From NCBI GenBank assembly GCA_036674765.1, contig JARVKI010000063.1, positions 202,379 through 266,378 on the forward strand: 64,000 nt of DNA, read 5' to 3'. The notes under the pieces were generated by a model. The model saw only the letters and a list, made by a program, of their open reading frames with translations, did no database searches and was not told the origin of the DNA. The position numbers were made by a program, and so were the translations under genes. Origin of the DNA: Seiridium cupressi. Taxonomy: Eukaryota > Ascomycota > Sordariomycetes > Amphisphaeriales > Sporocadaceae. Of this stretch, positions 51,021-60,734 are shown in pieces (the stretch's first letter is position 1; each line of letters opens with the position of its first letter).

Positions 51021-52443
51021 ATGTTTGTAGCGAAGCTGTAATATCGTTGAACCGAAAACAGTAACGATTTAATTCACCTTCCATACACTAGTAGCCGTTT
51101 TACCCGGACGAATCAAGTAGCTAGCGGGGATACTTGACAGCTGGTGTGCTTGTGAAAGAGCATTGGACAGAATTTGATATGACCAAGTGCTTATGGCGTA
51201 TGAACAGATGTTACACTGGTGGTTCTTATCAAGCCGATTGGCCCGGTCGGACTCTTAATTAACTAATGGGATGCAGTTCAGCTCCGCCCCGCGGCATTCA
51301 ACTCCTAGCGTTCGAATATGCAAGACTCGTATGGAGTAAAGTTATAGTTCCCGTGATCTAGAAGAACTTTAAATTGATCAACCCTTGTTAAGGATTATAC
51401 GGACGGCTTGTACCGTGGCAGATGACCGGTAGGATTTGTAGGGCTTTCTCCGCCATTAGTGTGAAGGATTCGGAGAATGCAGGGTCTGCATATACGGCTT
51501 GAGCCCCACGAGCTTTAATTTGACAACGAGCATAAATGGCGTGCTAGCGCCTGACGCCAAGATATCTAGGACATGTGGCTTGCGCTGTAATGCTCGCCAA
51601 GAATGATGAAAAAGCCAAGGACGGATTAAAATTTCGGTAAATCGACCTGGCCCCTACATTTAGTGGTCGGTTAAGGCTGAATGCACGAAGCTAATACGAA
51701 AGGGGTACATATCTAATGACAATTTACTAATGATGCTTGGAAGAGCTAATCCCTCTCTTCTATGCAAATGCAAGTTTTTTGGGTCAAGATGAATAATATT
51801 TACATAAAGCATGTCGCTTTCGTAAACGCAATACTGTTCAACCATTATGAACTTAGCGATAATAAGTTTGACATTTAATACAATTCTTACTCTCTCAGCT
51901 GCAACAAGTTCTTCCTTCAACCATACAGATTGTGCAGGGAAAACAAGTAAGTCGAACATTATATCAATTACCTTTACATAGGGCCTCATCTCTACCCATC
52001 TTGACAACTTTACGTCATACTAATTCTGGAACTTTTGCTCAAAGCTAGTGGCGAAGTGTAGAGTGATCGCAGGTCACACAAAGCCGAAGGCAGGTCGTAC
52101 TAGTATCGTTCGGGAGCCCGCCGCTTCTACACGTCAGCAGCCACGGACCACTTTCCCCTCTGCACAAAGCTTCAATCCTTATAACATAACTCTTATTGCG
52201 CAAAACGGTGAGTATTATCAGAGTAGCGCTGATCCTTGAGTTCTCTGCATGTCGGCTTCGTATATTGGAAGCTTTCGTAGACAAGGATCTCCAAAGCTTT
52301 GATACTCCAGTGTTGTCATATGGTGGCTTCGAACTCAACTATGGCTTGAAAGATGGCTGAATTAGGAGGCGACATTTGGTTCTATTGAACTTAAATGGGT
52401 CCCCATGTGGTCTACAGATGGATAGCACAAGGACTGGAGTTTC

Positions 52444-52450
52444 TATATAA
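52444..52450 (+). promoter_or_regulatory. TATA box of the small secreted protein gene
   Basis: TATATAA followed by a pyrimidine-rich leader, about 150 bp upstream of the ATG at 52599. Confidence 0.6.
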
Positions 52451-52598
52451 GGCCCGTCTCCTCACCCTCAGGACGACGAATATTCTCACCATCATCCTCA
52501 TCCTGATACAAATTCCCTCCTACGCAATCAACATCAAAGCCACGCCCCACACACATTTTCTCAATTCCCTAGAACTCTCTCAACTTCAAACTATTAAA

Positions 52599-53040
52599 AT
52601 GAAGACCGCCACCGTTCTCCTCGCCCTCATCAGCACCGTTTGGGCCGACTGCTACGGCAGCGGTGACATATTCCAAGACAAGGCAAACGCTCGCTACCAC
52701 GCCCAGCGAGCCTGCGAGGGCTATGATGGCAACACCGGAGCTTTCCAGGGCTTCTTCAACGCTGGCCAGGCCAAGAGCGTATGTGTTCAGGGCACTACCA
52801 CGCAGAAGTACGACATGTCTGTCCAGAACCTGAACACCGGCGCTGGATTCGACCTCGCCGATGGTGACTGCACCCTGCGCCTACACAATGAGATCAACGG
52901 CTGTGACAGGGGTGGCCAGTCTGATGTTTCTGGCTGGCGATTTCGGTAAGTTGCTGTCCTGGCTTCAGTAACTTTGACCTGTTCATCTGCTAACGAAACT
53001 CCTTTTCTCCAGTGTCGACCCTAACAACGGCCGTTGCTAG
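52599..53040 (+). CDS. Small cysteine-rich secreted protein
   Basis: Two exons, 52599-52945 and 53013-53040, give 124 residues. The second exon adds only VDPNNGRC. The start MKTATVLLALISTVWAD is a signal peptide cut after about residue 16. The mature part has six Cys (ADCYGS, RACEGY, SVCVQG, GDCTLR, NGCDRG, GRC), enough for three disulfide bonds. Many Gly, Asn and Asp residues give it a compact, lectin-like look. The pattern reminds me of fungal small secreted proteins related to the glycan-binding protein Y3, but I cannot confirm this. It has a clear TATA box and a CT-rich leader, as in strongly expressed secreted-protein genes. A role in host or microbe contact is inference only. Confidence 0.85.
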
Positions 53041-53577
53041 AGGACTGCCTAATCGCCAATTGAGCCATATGGTGACCTATGGTCAGGAATGCGCGAATCG
53101 CTACCAGAGTCTTGTGGCTCAATCTTTCGGAGACAGCGATTCCAGAGATGGGCGAAGGAACCTAGCTGTTCAATTTCGCCGGATCATGTTCACTGTTTCT
53201 TATCATTGTCTATATTCTTCTTTATTTCTTCACTCTCCTTGATGGTCTATAGCTTCAGATTCCACCCTAAATAAAAATATTTTGTGCGCATAAGCACCCA
53301 TTGGCTCTGGCTCATTTTCGCATCGCTTTGGAGAGATGAGTATGTCAAGATGGACGAAGGTTATGAGGGGTGAATTAATTAATTAGTTGGTTAAGTATCA
53401 GAGAGAGAAGTAGAAAGAGATAATCTAGTATATGTACATGTGTGTGTGGCTGGGAAGCCCGAAAAGAGGGTGGCTGGGCCACCTGTTTCAACAGAGTACA
53501 CTATGAAAGTTGTGGTTTTATATGTCAAAACCAAACCTAGCATACTCGACCGGAAATTGCCTGGGAATCAGTGTGCA
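53041..53577. other. Intergenic between the small secreted protein and SnoaL-like genes
   Basis: No gene recognised. Confidence 0.55.
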
Positions 53578-54087
53578 ATGGCGCTACCAAGTCCCGAGAT
53601 AATAGCAGTTATCACGCGCAAGAAGGCACGCTACGCGCGTTATCTAGACACCAAGCAGTGAGAAAAGTATGAGGGTGATGTGTCCCTTCCCGATACCCAT
53701 TTCCGCTATCTTGATGTCGCTGGAGAGCCCCTTCAACTTGGGACGACAACCAGCTGCGTCTTCGACTCCACTAAATCATTCGCTGCTTTTTTCAGCAAAT
53801 TCTTTGCCAACCTACAGTCATTGCATAACATAGGGCCAGGCGACTTTGAACAAACGAGTCCCGAGGAAGTGAAGGCAGTCTGGGGCTTCGAGGACCAGCT
53901 CATACTGGCGCCACTGTGGTCGCTGGCCGAGCTCCGGGGTGGCGGGTATTACTACGAAACATGGAGATTGGTGGACGGGGATTGGTTTCTACATGACTTG
54001 GTGATGAAGCGAACATACCAAAAGGAGACACTTCTGGTAAAAGCCGTGTTTTTGCTTCAGAAGCAGTTGGGAATTTCGTTGGTTTAG
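53578..54087 (+). pseudogene. SnoaL-like (NTF2-fold) protein gene with one in-frame stop
   Basis: A single open frame from ATG at 53578 to 54087 is interrupted only by TGA at 53659-53661. Before it is MALPSPEIIAVITRKKARYA; after it FRYLDVAGEPLQLG, LHNIGPGDFEQTSPEEVKAV and GGGYYYETWRLVDGDWFLHD. Both sides belong to one fungal SnoaL-like protein of about 169 residues, with the GDW-F-HD strand typical of NTF2-fold proteins. TGA stands where the family would most likely have Trp, so a single TGG-to-TGA change would explain it. These small proteins are often polyketide-cyclase-like or of unknown function. The rest of the frame is undamaged, so the loss is recent, or the base is a sequencing error. 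Confidence 0.75.
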
Positions 54088-55180
54088 AACTGCAAGACTG
54101 TGAGAAGGATGGAAAGGAAGCCTTGTGTTTGGAAATGATTAGGCTGATTGCTGCTGTGTCACGATCATTTACTCGAATGGCGGGGATGGCGGTGCTAATT
54201 GCCCGTACGTGAGATTAATCCGCCTTGCAGAACACTGCCCGCCCTCAAGCTATCAGTGCCTATTAGCCTTTATACACCTATATTGGCACGTATAACCGTG
54301 AAGCTAAGGCAATATGTAGGGCAAGAGGATTATGCACAGCTATCTAGACCATTGTGAGCACATTTAGTCATAGCATAGCCGAGGGACTATTTTACATGGC
54401 TAACTATGGGTAATGTGAGAGCTATATACCTTACAGTGAGCATTTAGGATGCTAGTATTTAAGGCATATTCAGCTAGCCAATGGCTTGAACTCAAGCACC
54501 TACTTAGACCTTGAATTTGGAAAAGAATAGCTGTAGTGGTAGATTTACTAGTGTGTAGCTGGATCATGGTCCGCTATAGCTTTAAACGTAACCCTTCTCT
54601 CAAGCTCTAGCCTGTCGTGGAATGATTGTCAAACACCTTTCAAGCAAGTCAAACAATCTTGCGGATGATGGCGCTATTCGACAATGCTGGATCGTCACGG
54701 GATTTGGCCCGTCCGTCAAGGCACCAGTGGAGATGGCGAGTACCTGCATTATGAGTGACCGTAAAATATTGGCCATAGAGAGAGACCCATAATAAGTATC
54801 GTAAGGTAAAGCCCATATGATGGGATACTGTTACTCTTGCACCAGGCCAAGAAAGTCCACGGAAAAGTCCAAACTACTAGTCTTGACTCTGATACTCTCA
54901 GCGAGCAAAAGTGACGATGACGAGTCTGCCAGCCAAAGTCTCAACTTGGCGAGCTCTGCCAATGGAATCTGGCTCGATGATCTATGTTTGTGTCAAATTT
55001 TTAAAGATTTGCAAAACCCCAGACTTTTCTCGCAATCTGGCATGCATTCGATGGAGAGAGTTCTGTGAATATCTCCCAACTGTGACGTAATAAACAGCTG
55101 TTTCTGATCCCGGAGATCGAGCCTAATCTGATTCTATAGAACGTGGCTTGCTTGATGGCGCGTTAGTAGTCCATATGAGC
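54088..55180. other. Gene-free stretch
   Basis: AT-leaning sequence; a plus frame at 54817-55068 has no domain support. Confidence 0.55.
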
Positions 55181-56090
55181 CTATGGGATGGCTGGACAAG
55201 ACCTACAGACCAACGAATCCCTTAACCTGTACACCTCCTTCTCCAAGTTGCGAACAGTCAGATGCAGGCTTATTATTTCTGCTTTCGAAGCGGCGCTCGC
55301 GAGTTCACCTACACGCCTGGAACGCTCCGCTATCTCATTTATGATAGGCTTGAAGCCTATCTTGAATGGCTGAATGATGGCCGTAATGGTATGGATTCCT
55401 TTCCTCTTCTTGTACCACTTGATTGCTACGATGGCAAACTCGATAATCTTTTCGTATACAGAGGCGACGGCGTCCCGCCTTCGTTGGGTCTGGTACAGGA
55501 TTGAATGAAGCGCGGTACGGGGTAAGACGTCAGCAATCTTGGACACGGCCTTGGATATCTCTAATATGAGCTCTTCATGATTCAGCACAGCCTGTAATTT
55601 TGTCAGTATTTCGATAGTCAAGTAGGAAGGGATACGCGTTACAATGAAGAGGAAGTTGAACGCGGCCCACGCTAATGATACATATTCTGGATAGTGCTGC
55701 GACAATGTGTCGAAAACACCTCCCCTCTCGGTCAGAACGAAGTTTCAGTCTCCCACCCGCGACATGCGTATACTGACTCGCATAATACATCAACCTGGGA
55801 GAACAGTTTACAAGCCACTTCCGGACCTTACTCTGCTTCGATCGCGACTCGTATTTCCTCATTGCCTGGGCCAGTCCATTCTGCACATCGCGAATAGAAC
55901 TCTGACTTGTCAATCCCGCCGAACGGAACTCGTCTTCACCAAGCTCTTGTTCCAAGGTATCGATAGCACTCTTGTACGTTGACCTCGCTAGATCTGGATG
56001 TCTAAGATTGGGAAGGTTGAACACACAAACATTGGCATCTTGGATTGCGGGATTCCTACTGACCGTCAACCCCACCCATGTACCACTCAT
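55181..56090 (-). CDS. DUF7708-type protein (N-terminal domain of fungal STAND/NACHT proteins, alone)
   Basis: Three exons, 56090-55778, 55719-55643 and 55591-55181, give 266 residues. The introns are short with correct ends (GTCAGT...GGGAG in phase 1; GTAACG...TACAG in phase 0). Seen: FRSAGLTSQSSIRDVQNGLA, a helix KYESRSKQSKVRKWLVNC, then YPEYVSLAWAAFNFLF followed by AVLNHEELILEISKAVSKIA, the core of the DUF7708 domain that usually precedes a NACHT ATPase in fungal immune-type receptors. The C-terminus is coiled-coil-like (LHLTVRNLEKEVYRLRDSL) and the frame then ends. No NACHT or repeat domain follows. It may be a stand-alone signalling protein or a truncated receptor. The start at 56090 (MSGTWVGL) is chosen over 56135 by judgement. 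Confidence 0.72.
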
Positions 56091-56514
56091 GGTACAGATC
56101 CCTGTAATAAGGCACCGCCAAAGAAGACGGCGCACTCGTAGGTGGAGGAAGTTGCAGACCTGCTGCTGTCGTAGTCAAAGCCATTGGCAAGTTACGTTTG
56201 AGGCTCTGTCTCAGCCACCGTCCCCGAGAACGTCAGCTTTTCAAGTTTCACAGCCTTGCCAGCCTGATCCAGCGAAACACACGGAAGCGCCCGGCGTGGG
56301 GTTACTGCGTGGGTCTGCGGGGTACTGTGGCCAGTCAAAGACAGCGTGCCGTTGCATCACAGTGCGATTATGATATGATGAATTGCTTGTATCTTTGTGA
56401 CTGGAGTCTATCCCACACCAAGCACAGTTTTGATGTTACAATTGCAGCTGGTCCCGCCATGCATATGGCTCAAACATATCCTCCCCAATTTTCCATCAAC
56501 CTAGACCGACCACC
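56091..56514. other. Intergenic between two minus-strand genes
   Basis: Promoter of the DUF7708-type gene; nothing else recognised. Confidence 0.55.
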
Positions 56515-57731
56515 TTATGGGCCGTGAATAACAGGATCTCCTTTCATCGCCCCTTCATGTGCCATCTGTTCCAGCGTCAACGATGTGTTTTCTAGCGACA
56601 GAAGGGTAATCAAAGCGCCGCCAAAGTCGGATCGAGCGATGACCAACTCTCCCTCACGTTCCGCGTTTGTGGCAAGGATGACCGTCTTCTCCGTCTCAGT
56701 AAGTTCGTCCATGACGATGAATCGATTGTAGTTCAGATCTGGTTTCTTGGCGGCAAAGGCGCTGCGCACAACCGCGTCGCACTCACTTGGTCGTGCTCCT
56801 AGCAGGATATCCGGGCAAGCTGGTGTCGTCTTCAACGGAGCCTCAGCTGGGCCGTCTCCATATGGTGGTTCCAAAGCCGTGATATACGAGACACGAGGAT
56901 CAGATGTCGAGTCGTCACCCCAATCTTGGTCGTAGGTACATTTGAGGAACTCATTAAGTGTCTGGACCATAGTCAGTATCCGATTACGAGCCCATTGCAA
57001 GCACATGGCACTTACCTTCAGACTGATCTCGGCAGATCGAAAAACTGGAACATAGGGCCGTGCAGAGTCTGGAAATTCGGCCGCGCAATTGGTGTCCCAA
57101 TTTTTACTCGGGGAGAATTTCGACGGATTGAGAAGGGATTTGCGAGACTTTGTCTTCTCTACAGTGACCTTGGACCAAGTCCCTCCTGCTAGTGCGGCTT
57201 CGTTACGCAGACGTCTTATAGCATGTTGAATAGATGAGTCCCCATGGTCCAATTCCTCCAGAGCTGAGAGTGCGGACGAGAACTGACATCGAAAAGTGAG
57301 GTAGTCGGTGGCAGGGTTGTCTCTCACATCTGCTGCTACAAGACAGGTTGACCTGTCCTGCCCTGTGGTATCGTCCAATATGACGAATGCCTTCCCGTTG
57401 ATGGCAGGCTTTTTAACAATGCCGTCCATGAAATCATTCATGACATATATAGATTTGGGGAGGTCCTCCTTGAACGATTCAGCTGTGTCCAACTGCTCGT
57501 CATCCGAGTCACCAGTTAACAGGACCGAAAGGTCTCTCTTTGCTACCAGGAGTAATTCATGGTTGGTTTGGTCAAGAAAGGTCCGGATGGTCTGTGACTG
57601 GTCAGGCTTGGGGAATTAAAGACTATCCTTCGATAGTGGTCACGAACCTCAGCACTGAGACCTTTATCCACCATAAGAATGATGGGAAACTTGGGGTGGC
57701 TGTTTGCGCTACTGCGTGTTGTGGGTGCCAT
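56515..57731 (-). CDS. Unknown protein with two similar halves, frameshifted near the start
   Basis: Not recognised with certainty; it resembles fungal DUF6924-like proteins. The frame from 57731 (MAPTTRSSANSHPKFPIILM) runs to IVFNSP. The continuation, PDQSQTIRTFLDQTNHELLL onward, is in the next frame, and one extra base in the GGGG run at 57610-57613 would join them. About 387 residues result. The two halves look alike: FVILDDTTGQDRSTCLVAAD...FSSALSALEELDHGDSS and FIVMDELTETEKTVILATNA...FGGALITLLSLENTSL. An intron at 56962-57015 (54 nt, GTAAGT...CTGAC...CCAG) has a length divisible by three and no stop, so it might be kept in some transcripts. No signal peptide or membrane segment. The gene is either broken or affected by a homopolymer sequencing error. 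Confidence 0.65.
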
Positions 57732-58733
57732 GGCTAGTGGGGCGGGTTGAAACGTATGCAATTGACCGCTTGTAAGTGGTGAGCGTTAATGCGACTCTTG
57801 CGACAATGACATGAACACTTATACTCATGAGTGATATCCTGCCAAGGATCAGAGGTATGCAACTTTCACGTCATACATTGATGGGGAGGGATCGACCTCG
57901 CCCATACCAGCATCGCTAGTTCGAGTTTCTGTAGAAGCATGGGCGGCGTGACGTGGATCCTATTTTTATACAGATCAATTCGACAAAACCTGTAGCGACG
58001 GGTGGGGCAGTCCTGAACTACCGTGCCCAGGGATGTGCAATCCTGAATCCTAAGCCCCACTGTATCTCAAAGCTCCCGTCTTGGAAAGCTTGTTTCGAGT
58101 CCAATTGTGAGGCGCAGCTTGGCTTGTACCCCCCACCTGCAGCCCTATGAGCTGAGTGGGATGCGCTTTCAGTGATTAGCAAGTATGAATCGGACCATAG
58201 TGTGGTGCAGTGGATACAGTGGGTCGAGTGCGTGCTGGGCCGCACGCTAATCGTAAAGTACCGGAGCTGCTCAGCGTGGTAGGTTGTCGCGTGTGTGTTA
58301 GTGCAGCTTCGGCTCATTCATTGTTAGACCAGCACTAACGATTGGCTGGTACACCAAAGCCTGAAGCCATACCTACAGTACATAGCTTAAGAAATGTTTG
58401 TGGTGAGCCGCCGCCGCGCAATGCTCCTAAATATAGCATAGAACCGCATATATCACAACACAAGTTGCATAAAGAAAGGACTTGCTCGACGTGTATTCTC
58501 TATGTTGATGCAGAAAATCTAAATCTAAAGAGCGGGAGTCTTCCGCTGCGACATGCTATCAAACTAAATCAAATAATGAGGGAAAACGCGTTACGTAGCG
58601 TCCTTAGGCGCTCCCAGGGGCTTCAGGCTGTCAATTGGCACCCCGCGTCCCATCGCCATATTGACTACATGTATCAAACTGTGCTGAAAAGTCCCATCGC
58701 AACCAGTGCTATTCGGCTCCAATTGCCATTTTT
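57732..58733. other. Gene-free stretch
   Basis: A plus-strand frame at 58342-58962 overlaps the nuclease gene and has no domain. Otherwise only promoter and 3' flanking sequence is expected. Confidence 0.5.
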
Positions 58734-59493
58734 TCACGCAGTGAATGGCGCTGCTACATTCCTGACTTTAATGATCTTAGTGTTACCCACGTCCGTTACC
58801 TGTACATCTCGCTTAGACTGTGCATCTTCTGCGTCCAGGTCGAATGTGCCCTGGGCACTGAAGAAAACCTGGTGCTGGTCGTTTTTGCACGTCGTCGATC
58901 CGCGGTTGTACGGGGCGCACCAATCCGGTGAACCAGAGGGGCTAGATACGATGGGTCAGTGATAATGGTGAGCGGGGCAGGGCTCTTGACTAACAGTTTG
59001 TTAATATTCTGGAGCACAAAGTCTATCGTTTCGCCAGGGCTCGCGCTGCCAACTCCAGATGTTTTCCCTGCTTGGACTACAGAATATGAGCATGTGTAAC
59101 CGTTAATCGGATGGGATACTTGGTCATACTTTGTTGCTCACTCGGCGGCACGCAGCGCAAGGACCTATAAACGCCACCCGTTTGGCCATCCTGAGCGTCG
59201 TTGGCTTCTTTGCTGCTCGCCAAGGGATATTCATCCTGCGACGTATTCGATCCCCACTGCCAGATTTTCCAACCATTCCTGCTATATTCCCATTTGTTCC
59301 TATTGGCACCTGAGTTGGCAGCCTTTCCGGACTGCAGACCGCCGTGAAGTACTTTGGGATGCCCGGCGCAATACCAAGCCCAGCAAGTGTTCAGGCAGAT
59401 CTGAGGCGTACTCGAACAATCGTATGTAAGGGTCTTGGAGAGGACCGTTCCAGACAACAGAACAAGAGCTGGGAATAAAGTGGTGGTGCGCAT
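58734..59493 (-). CDS. Secreted NucA/NucB-like nuclease
   Basis: Three exons, 59493-59130, 59076-58995 and 58941-58734, give 217 residues. The start MRTTTLFPALVLLSGTVLS is a signal peptide. The mature part has CSSTPQICLNTCWAWYCAGH, then CDEYP-type motif here as DEYPLASSKEAND and RCVPPSEQQ, the order seen in fungal proteins of the NucA/NucB deoxyribonuclease family. The third exon was chosen because splicing GTTAGT...CTAG restores a frame with PDWCAPYNRGSTTC and ends VRNVAAPFTA; an unspliced reading gives an unlikely Arg/Thr-rich tail. Members degrade DNA outside the cell. The single Cys-rich domain and small size fit an extracellular enzyme. The family call is moderate because the C-terminal block is short. 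Confidence 0.7.
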
Positions 59494-60734
59494 ATTGGGC
59501 AAGTGGATTTGGAAATAGTACGTTAAAGTGGTTAGTTTGCGATATAGGTTGTATTGATTGCTTTGCTGAAGCGTTGTGCAGATGATATATTGGAAAAAGA
59601 AAGCGGCAATAACACTCGTCTTATATGCGTTGTTGAGATCATGGCTGAAGCTCACTCAGTGTTCAATACCTCGTGATGTAAAAATAGATCAGCTCTATGG
59701 AGCTATGACTTCCGTGGCTAGTCGGACGCAACTGACAAGAAGGCCACTTCGAGAACGAATGTTCTATCATTTACGGTACCTATCTTTGTCAACAAATAAG
59801 GATCCCTAGTGTTCGACCCTGGGATAAGAGAAAGGCATATCTCTAGATTTTTGATCTATGAATAGTATTCCACGGTGGGGCTTAGACATTCCTAGAGCCC
59901 GTTGTGGGGTTTCCCTCTGTTCTAAAAACAATGCTATAGACATCTAGGAATACATGATATCCGCAATATTTTACTTACTCACAGATGATGTTAAGATTTT
60001 TGAACAGAGCCTTGCCGTGCCTCACAAACGCGCCAGAAGCTAACTAAGATTAAGGAAGGGGATTGATCCATCCTGTTGGTTGGTTCTTTTGCGCATCCTC
60101 CAATAAGGGTATATTCACTAAACGTCACCCTGCCCCACTGTACAGCTCGTTTGCAGATCGTTCCAAATCAAAACACTCCCTGAATTGCATGGGATGTCAA
60201 GTCGTGCCGTAGTATATGGCACAGCACCGACCAGGCCACCGGATCCCGTGCCGATCAACGTGGCCACCCAACCCATTGGGCGATCTCGCTTAGATCTATA
60301 CTCACAAAGATGGGTCAACTAGACGCCACTAATTGGCAAACATACGTCTGGACCTCGAGATTATATTGTGTGTCTGCAAACTCTGTGAGCAACATAATGT
60401 GGACCGGGTACCGCGGATGTGGCCTGCTGCGACGTAACGTTTGAGACAGCCGACACGAGACAGCATCCGAACCTAAATCACAGCAGGTTAACATTAGATT
60501 GAACATAGCGAATTCGAGCAGCGAATTCGAGCGATACCGACATTACCGGCTGCCGTAAATCTAATTACATTGATTATGGTGTAACTACTTTGTCATTTAC
60601 AAATTCTGGTCTTAAATATGGTAAAAGTCACTCTATTATATGAAGGTCTCGTATTAACAAGAGCGTCACTTCTTTGGAATTGCCTTTCAACGTAGAAGAC
60701 ATATCCTAACTACACAAGATAGAGATCAGTTCCT
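59494..60734. other. Gene-free stretch
   Basis: No gene recognised; several AT-rich patches. Confidence 0.55.

Larger units (their letters stand above)
48860..52598. other. Gene-poor 3.7-kb region
   Basis: No convincing gene on either strand; frames at 49456-49740, 50670-51041 and 51660-52007 have no domain or splice support. Contains a short (TG)n tract and several AT-rich patches, as in decayed repeats. Confidence 0.55.

Noticed and set aside
53659..53661. TGA as a selenocysteine codon
   Set aside because: Ascomycete fungi lack the selenocysteine machinery; a Trp-to-stop change is simpler.
58342..58962. 206-codon plus-strand frame
   Set aside because: Overlaps the nuclease exon on the other strand and shows no domain.
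58796..59017. Unspliced extension of the nuclease reading frame
   Set aside because: Gives an Arg/Thr-rich tail; splicing 58942-58994 instead yields a Cys-containing, family-like end.
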